A stretch of 64,000 bases of DNA from Caenorhabditis elegans (taxonomy: Eukaryota; Nematoda; Chromadorea; Rhabditida; Rhabditidae): contig NC_003284.9 of the NCBI RefSeq assembly GCF_000002985.6, positions 17,422,001 to 17,486,000 on the forward strand, in the 5' to 3' direction. The position numbers and the translations under genes are program-made. Below are positions 45,475-59,333 of this stretch, piece by piece (the first letter of the stretch is position 1; the number at the start of each line of letters is the position of its first letter). A model generated the notes under the pieces. The model was given only the letters and a program-made list of their open reading frames with translations. It ran no database searches and had not been told where the DNA came from.

Positions 45475-48400
45475 TCAATTTCCAAAGGAAGTTCCAAGAG
45501 AGGCACCAAGAGTACTACTTTCCTCCTGATCCATTGGAGTGTCAGAATCGTAATAGTAATCCAGTTTTCGGTTTCTCTCATCAACCAACGTATGGGCAGT
45601 TGCGTAGGCCATTGCTCCGAGAAGTACTTGAGGGCATGAGACAAAGTGAATATTGGAGCAACTAAAGCGATCACACAGTTGGGTTACCTGGAATTAATAT
45701 GTGTATAGAATGATTTCAATCAGGAAAGTGCGGTAAATTTACCGAATTGTGGCGAATTCTTCAATGTGCCGCATATTCAATGTTTTTTTTTAACTTTGTC
45801 TAAACTAATGATTAACAAAAAAACAATCTGATGAAGCAACTTAAAATGGTGTTTTTCGAGTTCTTTGTGTAAACTAAGTTTGTAATTTATCATGTTTTAG
45901 GGGGGGGGGGGGGCAATCGGAAATTATTAGCAATTCGATGCTAGGGAAATTATCGACTTTTCGAATTTTCAATATGCGCCCTCATCAGCAATAAGCTGTT
46001 TTCGAAAATCAACTTACTTTTTCTTGCAAATTCGTATCTGCGGTTACCCAAATTGTGTAAACCTTTGAACCAGCCAACTTCAGGCATTCCTCAAGCATTG
46101 GGATATCTGATTCGTTGTCTCCGCAAACCAAGCAGTTACCCTTCGACATGTTTGGCTTCAGTCGTTCTCTAACCAGACGGATACCGTGACCTTTGTTAAA
46201 AATTCTCCCCTTCAGTTTTGCCTGCAATTTTCCATTTTTGAATATTTCTTTCCTTTTTTTTTGAAACACATACTTTTACATAAATCTTGAAGTCAAGGTC
46301 CGACTCGCGCATTGTGAGAGTTGTGCCGTTCGGGTCAAAATCATTAACTATCTTGACAAGTTGCTCATAAAGTCTGATTACTTTTCGGGATGGAATTGTT
46401 CCATTCACATCTTGCTTGGCAATAGTAATGTGCCCACAATGTTTTTGAATTCCACTACCAATCCATTTGAAGATGCGGAACTCTGGGCGTTCAAGGAGTT
46501 CCTCGATCTGAACGTTGAACAAATTAAAATTTTGTACCTAGTTGTTCACTTACAATGTCAAACACCTTGTTCATCAAGTTCAGATCAATTGCCGAAAACG
46601 ATCGATCCTTGAATTGTTGAGCAGGATTTAAGTACCATTCTCTACCAGCAGAAGCACCATACGCGTAGTATCCTTCTGGAATTGTTGCGACTTCCAAAAT
46701 TCCAGTATGAAGCAGCGGGGCTGTAGTAACAATTGCACAGAAAGTTGCACAACGACGCGCAAACTGAGCCTGGATAACTGCTGAGTATGCTGGCTGCACA
46801 CTGGTAGGGTACGAGCATGCGTAGCTCTTCAGTGTGCCATCACTGAAATTATTTTGATTAGTGCACATCGTTTACACATTAAAACACAAAACTTACCGGT
46901 CAGTGAAGAATGTATTGTAGTGAATTCCTTGTTGCAACATCTCGGCGGCTTGTTTGACCTCATTCTTGAATAATACTGGGCCACCTTCATAGAATGATCC
47001 GAGAGTCTAAAAATAAACCTATGTCAAGCAAATTAATGAATTTATTGACTACCTTAATAAATTCTTCCGCATTTTCGTACTCGTCAGATTGAATGAAAGC
47101 TAGGAATGCCAAATCTTTTTCCATTTCACTCAGTTCGTCATGAATATCATAGGTGATTTCAAAACCTTTTTCCTCTCCAGACTCTTCATCAGCTTCCAGA
47201 CTGAGTTTAGTGCCGCTTTTGCATGAGCTTTCCAGAGAATTCTAAAAATTGTTTTGTTAATTTCAAAAATTGTATGTTAACGAAAATTAATATTGGAATA
47301 ACAGAAGAAACCTCGTAGTTATTTTTCAACGTTTTAATTCTTAGCTTTTTTACCTTTGCGTTTTCCAGCGAATATCTGAAGTGTGGTCTAATTGGTAGTC
47401 CTTTTAGAACACACTCCACGATTTGACGGCGAACTTGAGCGGTGCGACTCATAAGTCCATAGAACTGGCCAAGTTGTTTCACCTATAAATACTCAATTTT
47501 ACTATAAGTTTCATCAAACAAAACTATGAATTACCTCGCATTGACTGATAACTTCATGTGTCCATTTGGGATCCAGGAACTGATCACTCCACTCATCGAT
47601 GTCATGAACGCACAGGAATTGATTAATCTTTTCTCCATGCTTAGTTCGAGTTTCCTTGCTTTCGGTTGCTGCGGCGAAGAAATTATCCGCAAATGCTTCA
47701 GTATTTGAGATTTCTTCAACTCGATGATAGCATTTCCCTTCTTGCTCGGAATAGAACTGCGCATTGCTTAACTGAACTTCAGTACCAGCACCGGTGGACA
47801 GAACCAATGAAGCTGTAGGGTTACAGACAAGCATTTCCTTGGCAACCAGGTTCATTCCATCCTTGGAAGGTGTGACTACACCAATGTCCATTGCAAGGTA
47901 GTGAGCAATGAGACGAGTTCTTGGAAGACCGTCAGTTTCAAAAATCACTGGCTTCCATTCAGGGTAGTCTTCGCTTTTGAATTTCTGATTGATCAAATCG
48001 GCAACTGCCAAGACGTCATCTTGATATTGACGATAAGAATCAACAGATCTTCTGTTTGTTACAGCGACTTGGAAAAGAACATCCTTTCCTATACGGTCCG
48101 GATACTTCTCGAAGTATCTCTGCCAGGCACGCAGTTTTTCAGAGATTCCTTTTGTGTAGTCGAATCTCTCGACGGAGAAAAACAACTGCCCACCATCGGC
48201 ACTTCTTCCCATAATCTGAAAAAAAAATTGTATTTCTTAAATGTTCAACTTTCTACAAAACCTGTTTCTTGATCTCTTCTGCTTCAATTATTGTCTGTGG
48301 ATTCTTTGCAATATTGACGAAATCCGCGATTTTTATGGATACCGGGAAGACACCAAGGGAGCAGGTCCATCCCTGAAACGAATGAATTAGTAGATGATTA

Positions 48401-51400
48401 AAAACCAGGTGGCGATCAGCATTTTCAATCAGAATGGAATTTAAGCAATTCGCCAATCCGGCTATTGCAAAAATGTCAAAACACCGAAATTCGAAAATTT
48501 TAAAACTTAACATGTGCCCTATAAACAAATTGCCAACAGATTTTTCACAACTGTTCAGGCATTTCTTCCTCATTAAAACTTACATCATGTTCAATAGTGT
48601 ATCGATCCAGACGAGAGTCATACTCAATTTTTGTTCTCTTGATGTGTTTGGCAACAAGTTTCACAAACGTGTCTCTGTCACGACTGGTTTGGAATCCAAC
48701 TTTTGTGAATCGCAGCAATGCCCTCATAATTGGATCAGCCACCGTCTTATACTTTGTCATGAAGTTTGCTGGTGGTTGGAATGGAATGTGAATGAAGAAT
48801 CCGATCTGTAAGAACTTCACTGTTCAATCAGTGGAAATGGCTAAAAGTTACATCAAGACTGGATTCCAAAGATCTCATGATTTGCCCACAAAGCATGAGG
48901 TGATAGTCATGGATCCAAATAAAGTCCTGAGCACGACTGTTGCGTGCGGCGTTAATTGCAAAGAGGTAGTTCACACGTACATAGGCACACCACTGCTCGC
49001 GGAGCAACTAAAAGTAATGTTTTTTGTTGAATTATGTTATTGATCTTCAAACCTCCGGATCATCAAAGCAAGGTGAGATGTATTGTGGCAAATTGTGAAG
49101 TGCTGGCCAAAGAAGCCCGTTACTGATTCCTCCGTAATAAGTGTTGTAGTCATCCTAAAACAAACTTTGCAAATTTTTTAGCTGGCAGAGAAAAGTGGCC
49201 TTACTTGATTGACCACAACCGGGTTAAGTTGATAACTGTGCTTATTATAAGTGTTGAGAACCGATAGAAGTGACATGTCGCTTCTGTAAGAGTATTTATT
49301 TTATGAATACATAGAGTTGAGCACTGTAATTTAGTTTTCCGCCCTTGCTTGGTCTTTCAAATTGCAGTATTTTTTGATGTTCAAATTAAGCGCAGAAATT
49401 CTTTTTTCGAAAAGTCCCATGAAATTCGGATTTTTGAAGCAACTTTTGCACATATTTCTAAAAAATCAAACAAGGTTACTCTTTGTTAAATATAGTACAG
49501 GTACTGTTGTGCATTTTTGAAATTAAATTAACGCTTCATATTTTCTGCATTATTCAAATAATTTTGATGCCCATTCTGTTTTTCAATATTTTTTGTGCTT
49601 TAACATAATCCAATTTCCTTATGACTTACTCCACTGCTTGCTGCTTTGGTGTCAACTCTTCTTTTTTCTCATTCCGCTCCAAAACGCAGAAAACCTCTCC
49701 AGCACACGCTTGTTTTATCAGTGGAAGTCCCAATGAGTTCGTACTCGTCGAGTGTTCCTAAACATATTTTGTTGGTGTTTGATTTGTTGTGTACCCAACG
49801 CAACCTTTAATTCTTCTTGCATGTTCACACCAAGGTTCGATAACCAAATGTTCTTCTTATCAGCTGACATCACTGGATCAACACATGCAACGAGTCCACC
49901 CGAACCTTGTTTGATCTCCCAAGACCCGCTTGTCTTCCGACTAATTGATACCGGCGGTGCATTTGAAACATTGATAACTCGTTGCTAAAACGCCAAATGT
50001 TTGCTTTTACAAACTAAGAGTTGTGTACCTTGTCGTGCGACATATCGACCAAAGGTGATTGTGTGTGAGGCTCTTCATCGAACACTACATCGTTCATCAT
50101 GGATGCCATTGCCGGCAAATTCTCCTCGGAGCCCATTTTGGAAGACATTCTCGAGCTGGCACGGGATCGAGCAATCTTGAAAAAAATGGGAATATAACGA
50201 AGCAAAGTGCAAGTAAAAATCATGCTTTTTGAAAAAAAAACCTACTTGAATCTAAAAAATTGATAAAATAATGTATCTAGATTCCGTTTGCCAATCTGCT
50301 ATAGAATGTTTCATTCGACCAATTTTGCTCATATTTCTCAAATTACCTTCATTTGAAGATGCCGATATCTCTCTCCAAACTGCTTTGCTCGAATTCCAAG
50401 CATACTTTGTCGGACGCCAGGAACCGCTGCATACAGTTCTCGCAGACGATTTTTACTGTGATTGACATCGTACAAGACCAACGAAAAAAGCAGTGCTTCA
50501 CGATACTGGGTGGCATAGGATAAATCCGAGTTGTAGATTTGCGGGACCACTGCTTTCCAGAACGTCACCTGAATTATCAATAATAAGGATTTTTGTACGT
50601 TGAAACCTTACAACTTAAAAAAGATTGCAGTCATAATAATAACAACTAAACAAAAATCTTCTACATATTTGATCTTGCATTTATATAATATTACTCGTTT
50701 GGCGTGAAATTTCCAAATGTTCTGTTTTTCTAAATGGAAAATTGAAAGAAAATTATTTTTTGCCAAGTTTCAATTTAAATTTATATTTTTGTCATATTTC
50801 AGTAATACATTAATGCGTGCTTGTATTGTCGCCGTTTTTTTTTATATTTAAATGTTTCCATGTTTTTCTTACAATTAGCAATCTAGGTATTTTTGATCAG
50901 TGATAATCTATGCATCTAAATACAAAAAATCCATGTCATACTCCACATTTCTCTGTTCACTGCAAAACCATTTAATATCAACAATTCAGTGGTGAAAGAT
51001 CACTATTTTTTATTATTCTATTTTGCAACTTTGTCCCTCCGCATTCAATGTCCCCCTTGTCGCTAAGACAGCTGACTCTCTTCCAATTTCTTATCTTGCC
51101 CGTTACCGTGTTGTATCCTAATGTTTCTAAGAGTGCAGAGAACGCATCGTCACGAGCCGACGGCTGCGAAAGACACAATTCCAGAACAATCATCAAACCC
51201 TGCAAAGAAATGATTCAGAAGATCTTGTGAAATCCATTAAAAAATCGCCAACCTTCAGAGCAATTTCAGAATTTTTCTGGCGCTTTTTCCAAATAGCATA
51301 ACAGGTCCTGACGGTGTACTTGAGTATGGCGACGCTTTCACTGTCTTCGGAAGATTCTGATGCTGAGGATATGGATTCAGCCTTTTCCGGCAGCTTTGGA

Positions 51401-52528
51401 GCAAGCAACTGTCCAGATGTGCAATCCATTTTCCTAGTTTCAACTTTCTTTTCATTCGATGGAATTCCATCATCCTCATTGGCCATTTCATCATGATCTT
51501 CGTTCTCGGTCATATCGTCGCTTTCATCGAGATCCTTCTCTTTGCCCGTTACAAATGGACAGTCGAGCTTCTCAAGGATCTTATGACATCTCTGGAAAAC
51601 AAAATATCGACATTTTGAAATGTAATCGGTGGATTTTATACCTTCAATGCATCCTCAAACGGATCATTGTCATTTTTTGGCCTGTCAAATGGGTCCATCC
51701 TCGTGGGAGCTGTTTCCTGGAATTTAAATGTAGCATGAAATATGGGCTGTGTTTATTAGAGTTTACAAATTTCAAAAGTGTATTATTCTAAATTATGAAA
51801 AAAGAAAACTAGATATGCTAGCATTTGAAAAATAAAAGAATACGTTTTTGAAAGAGAATTTGGAAATTGTTTATTCTAAAACTAACTGATAACAATTTTG
51901 GCTACTTAATACACAGTTGCAAAAATATAGAAAAGTAAAACACTAAAATAAATTCAAAGTGCGCAGTCAAAATTTTGAAGAACTATCCAAGCATCCAGAA
52001 TCGAAGATGTTTTTGTCAAAACATTTCCTCTAATTTTGTTTTTTTTATGGTTCAAAGTCAATAAAAATTGTTTCGCCTACTAGTATCGAGGGTTGTTATG
52101 TAAAAAAAAATTTAATTTAATATTGGTCTATAAAAATATCATATACGTATAACATTTTTTCACAAAACTGTAAAAGTTGCAATTATTAAAAGTTCATGCT
52201 CACATTTGAAATTTGGAGTATTCAAAGCAAACAGTATTTTGAAGAACATGTTAGTGGTGATCACCAAAAATGGTAGAGCAAATTACGATTTGAAAAAAAA
52301 ATCTAAAACCGTAATTAAATAAAATCGAAAGTTTTCAATTTATTAAAAACAATTTGCCCAAAGCTTAGTTGTAGGGTTGCTCAAAAATTTTTCCAGCCGC
52401 AAAACCCCGAATCTTACCGTAAAAAGCACACGTACCTGTGTTGGCTCTCCTTCTATAGAAAAAACGGGTGTTGGCACTTTCTCCACTCCATTTGCATTTG
52501 AATGGACTCCCGTTGCGGTGTCGGTCAT
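45475..52528 (-). CDS. tps-1: trehalose-6-phosphate synthase with HAD phosphatase-like C-terminus
   Basis: Cytosolic enzyme joining UDP-glucose and glucose-6-phosphate into trehalose-6-phosphate for stress and energy sugar. Twenty-one exons, each junction in phase, from 52528-52436 to 45687-45475, give 1331 residues, the length I recall for C. elegans TPS-1. Residues 1 to about 320 are a nematode-type N-terminal extension with an acidic/Ser stretch (about 70-150). The GT20 domain (about 370-870) has IWIHDYHLML, RFDYTKGISEKLRAWQRY (the Arg and Lys match the substrate-binding pair of OtsA) and DGMNLVAKE. The C-terminal part is a HAD fold with DRDGT (about residue 1018), TTAPLL, a Lys in KGHG and GDNESD (about 1229). 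The start follows TTGTAG by six bases, consistent with a trans-splice site. Intron 20 holds a 14-G tract. Confidence 0.95.
45900..45913 (+). repeat. poly-G tract in the last tps-1 intron
   Basis: Fourteen uninterrupted G on the + strand (C on the tps-1 coding strand), inside the intron 45688-46017. Same class as the tract at 3585. Confidence 0.9.
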
Positions 52529-55500
52529 CGATTTCTACAATTAGGTCGTTTTCCTTGCAGTTTTTTGTCCCAAATATGCATAAACAGAAAAAAAGCAGCG
52601 AGAGATAAGAAAACAAGGAGTCAGTCAGAGAAAAATACAAAGGAAACGGAGAAGAATCATGGAGCACACACACATTTGATCAACAAGGGTTGAAGAAAAA
52701 AGAAAAGGGGCACAGAAAACATTTGTGTAATTGATGAAAAGAGCCTGTCGAATAGAGAGCTTCTTTAAAAGTGAAACATGTTTTTTAGAGACGAAATTGA
52801 CTTTCTAAGAAGATATTTCAATTTCAAAGAAAGATTATAATGTTTCTCGAACCATCCTATTTCAATAACGCTATGAGAAAATCAAAAAAAAAGTTTCTAT
52901 CAAACAAATTGTTTACTCCGACAGAAAACGAGTACTCTAACTAAATTTCCCAAAAGATAAGAGATTCTTATCGTCGCTCTTAAAAGATTGGGGAACAACA
53001 CAGCAAAAAAGGTAATGAAAAAGACGATGAAACCGGTTTAAAACCAAGAATATTCGAGAAATCGCAAGCCGGGTGGTTGTCGGGGTGAGCGAGATGAAAG
53101 CGCGCCCCACCGCACCGAGCACCAACAAGCAAGGGCTCAATAAACACAAATAACAGCTTGCTCGCAAGCTAGTTCTTTTATATGTGACTTGTTATTCTTG
53201 AAATCTGTTTTTTTTGCTCTGGAGATAAGGGATTAGAAAGTTTGAGAATGAAAAAAACTTATTTGGAGATTAACAGGTTCATTCAATTTTGAAAAATTAA
53301 AAGTTGAATATGCTATTAAGAAATTGCAAAGGTTAAAGTGAAATCTATCACACTTTTTAAATTTAAGATTTTCGGTACTTTAATAGTAGAGCTAGTGTGG
53401 AAATAGTCAGAAACCGATCCAAAAACCAAATATCATAGTAAAACCATTTAAAATAATCTTGAAAGTTTTTACCGACACTCAAAAAATAGCAAGTACTGAG
53501 TTTTTGCCACTTTTGAGAAATCAGTAGCAATGTCGCATTTTTGAAATCTCTACAATTTTGAATATTGATATTTGAAGTACAAGTAAGCCTTAAAATTTTA
53601 AGCAAATTTAATTATTTGATCAAGTACTTCAAAAAAGTGGCAAAAACGGCAATTTTCAATTTTTGAAACAAAATTCCGAATTCGAAAAATTTGGTGTTTC
53701 CTAATGTTCCCACTGACGCTACTCCACCTTTTATTTTTTTTTCAAATTTCTTTGTTCAATCAGTTTTTATGTTTGAATTGAATGTATTTGGATTTTACTT
53801 GTTGTGCTCAGAAATATTTCTTTAGCCCAAAAATACAAAAATATTCCACACGTTTTTGTTTGTTATAACGAAAAAATAATGTTTTTTTAATACAAAAAAT
53901 CGTAGATTTACTAAAAAATTATGATTCAATAAACTAAAACATTTCACAAAAATTATGTTAGATTTTACTTTGAAATTTAGGTGTTTCAGCGCGCACTTTT
54001 ATTAAAACTAGCTTTCAAAAGCATCCCCTTTGAGTAAAACCAAAAATTGTTCGAAAAGTGATATCATGTGATAATAGGGACGTTTTCGACGAACTAGGTG
54101 TCGGCAGCGGGACAAAAACGGCAGTGGGGACAAGTGGCCTCACCATTTTTGATCGTTAACAACACCACTGATAATGGTTGATTCACTGTTGTCTTACTAT
54201 TTTATTATTTGCCGCAATGATAAGTGAGAAGAGGCGAGAAAATGTAATAATATGTTGGTAGTTGATAAACAGTGGTTGGAATTTCTATGAATAGAATTTA
54301 TTAGAAATATGTTTGAGATTTTTTGTTGATTTTTTGTATGTGGTTACGAAAAGCTCTTACATGACACGGAGAGAAAGCAGAGAACCTTCAGCTTCTACAT
54401 GCCTGGTGACCTTCGTTGTTCAAACAGAAAAGTTTTGTGGCGGGAATCTTTGAAAGTCATCAGTCACCTGCGAACGTATTCCTTGGAACATAAGTTACAA
54501 GATTGAACTGAAACAAAATCAGGGGAGAGCCATGAAATAAGTGTTTTTCAAGAAAAACAAAAAAGAAGAACTAAGCGTTCAAAGAACAAACGCACAAAAC
54601 AAGCGAGGTGATTGGTGCCGCCGCGCTTTTTTCACGTGGATCTCCGCCGTTGCTAGAGTGGAGTTGCTGAGCACTAGCCGATTTTCAGTAGTTTTTATTA
54701 TACGACGTTGAACAGTAATGAAAAAAAAATACGTGAAACAATCGGTCATTTCTAACGCGTGATGAATTTTTGAACGATAAATACTGTTTCAAAACTCACC
54801 CAAAAAAAGAAAAGCCGAAATATGACCATGGAAAAATAAAAATTGTAAGAAATATGACTGGTCCGAAAAGTCGAAATTTAAAACATTGAGTGCATATAAT
54901 TGCAAACATTTATCGCGTTTCAAGAGATATTTTTAAGCCAATTTTGGAACTGACCTCCTTAATAATACAATTTTTTTTGAAGAAATCTGGAGTTTATTGT
55001 AAAAATCTAGTAAACATGCATCTAGTTTTGAAAAACTAACAACTCCCTGAGATTGAAGTTTTTGTGAGAATCTCAAAATTATTAAAATTTTTAAAAAATT
55101 ATACTACGGCTGTCATTATATTTTTCCTGATGGGAAAAATAATATTGGTTTTTTCCCACCCTGAAAAGTTTAGAAAAAAAAGACAAAAATTCTGATTTTC
55201 TTAAAAATAAATAGCCTATATACTTTATTGTCTGTTATGACAAAAACAATACTATTTTCACCTTGTCTACTTTATGTAGCTTTGAGTCTAACTGATAACA
55301 AAATTTATATAGAAAGTTTTATGGCTGAGCAAAATTAGATCACTTTTTTGGTCTACAGAGAATTATGGATTCGGAAAGGTATGGATAACCGCATTTTTTG
55401 TACCCGTAAGCTGAGTGTGAGCATACAAAAATTTCTTAAAAATATAGCACGTATTAAACCCACGCCTTTCACAAATCAAAGAAAATGATCGAATGACAAA

Positions 55501-57559
55501 TAATAAAAACTTGTTGAACTGAACACTAATAGCTTTAAGCGTTCAATGATTAAAATTAAGCATAATAGTTTGTTGGAACGGAAGAAAAGGAGTCTGTGTG
55601 TGATCTCGTACATTATCGGCGTGTTTGTTTGATTGAAAATGATCAGAAAACCACACATTGGATGATAATAAAAGCATAAACATGGATAGACGAACAGATG
55701 GCCGACACGGATGAGGAACGATTTTTTGTCATTTTTTTCTAAGACTGTTTGGATGCCGTTTAATTTATTTACTATTTATTTCTTACTTGCTTCTTATTAC
55801 TTATTACTTCTTAACTTGCTGTTTGATCAAGCACATCCTGTAAAAACTAAGGTAAGTTTGACATTAAAAAAAGCCAGAAACTGACACGGCGAACAAAATA
55901 TTTCCCAAAATCTACTGCATTAAAGATTAAAATTCAAGAAAAAATCTTAATGACATTAAAACACATTTGATTTCGAATGCTTGAAAACATGTATGCCACA
56001 GTAACATTTTTCATTAAAAACATTATTTGTTATCTTGAGTTATGAAATGTTGAAATGTGAAGCTTGTGGTCAAATGTGGAACTTATCACCAACTACCAAT
56101 AAAAACTATGATGACCATTATATGATACGCATGCCGTTTTTTTTGTATATTTTAATCCTATCGGGAACTCTGAAAACTTCTTAGCATTTACTTAGCACCT
56201 GCGGTTTGAAAAGGATAGAGGAAATTTCAAAAGGTATTATCATAAATATAATTTTACCAATGGACATCTACTAATGTAATTATTAAAAGCTTTGAACCTG
56301 TGTTTTCCAGCAAGAGTCATTTTGTTGTAATATAGGTGGAATACCGCTCAAAAGTTAGTACGGTCGATGAAAATACACACACAGAGTAGTTTTGCACTTA
56401 CTAACAATACGCCCTCTGACAGTTATTATTGACTGCCATAATGATAGTTTCAAATTTCAAAAACTATTACTTAAATTTTTATATATTTACTATAATCATG
56501 CTTACAAATAATCAAACAGTGTTTATTCATTTTTGTTAGGTATTGTGTATTCCCCAAGATATTTTCTGTCCATTATTTCTATCCATGTGCGCATAAATTG
56601 AATACATTTTGTATTTCTGTATTTTGCTTTTTTATTGTGGCGAACGGGATTATTTAAAAGGTTTGTTAAACAGCTTCAACTTTTCACCCCAGTCAATACC
56701 TAAATTTGATATAAAGTTGTGTCATTAGATATTGACACTTTCTAGCGAATTCCATGAAAATTTTTATGGAATCAACTGAGATTTTACCTGTAAGTTTCAG
56801 ATGCAAAAATTGTGTTCTTGAACAAATTATCATGTAAATGGCAACAGTTTTCCCATTTTTTCTCCCTGATAACACGTAGTACTACAAAACTGATAACTTT
56901 TTGACGTAGTCTTAACTGAAAGTGCATTATAAAATGCCCGACAAAACTTCATTTTCCACTGTAAAACTTGAAAGTGATCTGTGATACTTTTTTTGTTACT
57001 ACGCTTTTCAAGTTGGCTTATAACTTTTGCATTACAGCATTATATTTCCGTTAGTCTGTGTAAGAAAAGTTACACTTCACTTCAGGTTATTGTAGCAGAA
57101 ATATCAATTTTTGGCTTGCCAGCAAATTTTGGAAGTGAACTTGACATTTTTAAGTATTTTTGCCAACAGAAAAAGTACAATTGTTCTTATTTTATAATTA
57201 TTATATAATTTCTTAACCTTAAACTAACTAGTCACTTTGAAAATAATGGTCAGTACATTGATGATTTTGGTAAGTGCAAAGTTCTCAGGTCAGTGCGGCC
57301 ACTTTTCATGGTCAAGAAATTCGCATTTGCGTTTGATTTGAAAACCATGTTTCTAAATTGTTCGCATTCATTTTCTTGCAGTTTCATTATACTTGTTTAG
57401 TGGTTTGTTTCAAATTGGTTTTGTTTTTTGATTTCAAAAAATGTGTTACCCTTTTCGAACAAACCCGATTACCTGTCATTCGAAAAAAACTAAACCTTAT
57501 GATTCCCAAATACTAACTCACTTTTTTTGGGCGGTTTTTATTTCGATTCGGTAACCTCA
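52529..57559. other. tps-1 upstream region and gene-poor intergenic DNA
   Basis: Five kilobases upstream of tps-1. Somewhat GC-richer patches at 53040-53130, 54080-54150 and 54590-54660 could be promoter or alternative first-exon areas, but I find no start codon joined in phase to tps-1. The rest is AT-rich and holds no recognisable gene. Confidence 0.5.
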
Positions 57560-57639
57560 TGATTGACTCAAAAAAAAAGTTATATCATTTATTTCACAAC
57601 TGTTATAAATTGCATCATTATTCATTCTAGAAAAGAGTT

Positions 57640-58640
57640 GTCAGAGTTGTCCTTTCCCAACTTTCTCCTTTCTCTTTTTCTCCAGCTGAATCTCTCTATC
57701 CATCCCGTCTTCTTTTTTCTCTACTCTTTTCCAATTTCTCTTTAATTTCCCTTCAGCCGTATTGACAGCCCGCGTTCTCCAACACACATCCCGTTCACTC
57801 ATAACCTCACTTTCACTCACTGCTGGATGAATTATAGGAACATGCCGGATGGATGGGGAAAAGAAGAAAAGCAGTGGAGAGTTCAGAGAAGCATGGAATC
57901 TCGTAGAAGAGAAAACTTCCAGGGGACCACTGCACGCTCACGCCCCCTCACTCACTTCACTCATCTCACTCATTGTTCCGTGCGCGAGAGAGACGGCGAT
58001 CAATGTTGTTGTGGTGATCACGCGCCCTCGCTGTCTGCGATGCTCCCAGTGCTCATCTCTCGCCACATTTTCTATACTTTTCTCTGCCTTCTCTGCTCTC
58101 ACTCTCCACTTTCTCTACACATCTCTTCTAAATTCCACACGCGCCTCGTTGTCGGAGTCTCGCTCTCTATCCCACTTGCCTCACTATTAACCGCTCTCCA
58201 ACCACCCTCCAGCCGGCGAGAGGGCAGCTGGTTGGCCGGTAGCCGAGATACTGCACTATTTGAGGAGAAGCCGGGCGGTACAAGGCGTCAACCACGTTCA
58301 ATCGGCTAGTCGGTTGTCTCCTACACACATACACTTTCTCTCATTCAATCTTCACTCGCAACGTCTCGCCCTCAGACGATGTTTCTTCAAAACCCCTTTC
58401 CCGGGTGTGTGTGTGTTTCCTCCGCTGCAGCTCTCTTTTTTTCTTTTTCCCTTTTCACTACTTTCCGCCGTTCGGTAACTCTTTTTTTCTTCCTGTATTT
58501 TGCAATAGTTGCTTTTTTCCTTTCTCTGACAACACACGGAGTTAAAGCGAAAACCTTTCTTTGCACTTCACTTTTGTTCTCAATCTCTCTCTCACTTTCT
58601 GCTCTGTTTGAACTTTTCCTTTCAAACTCCCCCAGGAACA
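57640..58640. promoter_or_regulatory. CT-rich, GC-rich block, probable promoter or 5' region
   Basis: A kilobase dominated by CTCT, TCACTCACT and TTTCTC runs, clearly different from its AT-rich flanks. This kind of pyrimidine-rich block often precedes C. elegans genes. Open frames here (for example 57827-58309) follow the base bias and show no domain. It may serve the unassigned frame at 58608-59333. Confidence 0.4.
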
Positions 58641-59333
58641 AATTTTGATTACAGGGTATATTGGCCGAATAATCCGAGAAAAAACAATGGTGGGGTCAGC
58701 AAGGTGACCTGTCATCTGTCATCATCTGTGTTCCCACTTGCGACCCCCTACCGTCACCAATCTCCATCAATATATTACGGATTACAAATTGGTGAGTATT
58801 CATACAAAACTTCACGATAAAAATAAACTTCCGCAAAAAAAGTAAAATGTCCCTTAACGAGATTATTGAAGAGCGGTTGCCTAGCAACTGTCTTGTGAAA
58901 CGCCGTGCCTTAACATGGATAATAGACTATGCTTTTGCTTTCAAATATCAATTCTTGTGAAGCTTTGGTAACCTAGCAACTCATACTTCAGGATGGTTTT
59001 GCAAGGGATGAAGCAATTCCTTGCGAATTTGAAAGAAAACCCAAGTTATTGGGGCTCTTTTTTCGACCGAAAGTGTTTATAAACGTGAACACTCTGAGAT
59101 ATTTTCAATAATTTAAATCAAAATTTGCAGATGCTGGTTTGATATGTTGTCATTCGAAACAAAAAAAACCTACGGCTTCCAACATGCAACGTAAACCACA
59201 GTCACTTCATCCAGCCTGTCAAGCCACACTACACCTGGCTACAACGACATTTTTTGTTGGATACATTGACTTTTTAGAATTTTTCCTTTCCACTTTATCC
59301 ATTCTTACCCCACATTTTTTTCTGCTAGCTTGA
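58608..59333 (+). CDS. candidate two-exon gene fragment, unrecognised
   Basis: Segment one can run from an acceptor at 58634-58635 (CCCCCAG) to a strong donor at 58791/58792 (G then GTGAGT). Segment two runs from TTTGCAG (to 59130) to a stop at 59331-59333. Joined, they stay open for 128 codons counted from 58608. The second part ends in a hydrophobic stretch (FLEFFLSTLSILTPHFFLL). There is no ATG in the first segment, so an upstream exon would be needed. No family is recognised; it may be chance. Confidence 0.2.

Noticed and set aside
48373..48583. Possible ncRNA in a tps-1 intron
   Set aside because: The GCAATTCGCC-type words look like common worm interspersed repeat debris; no extended fold was found.
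57827..58309. Open frame of 160 codons in the CT-rich block
   Set aside because: Several frames are open here because of the base bias; no domain and no clear in-phase splicing.
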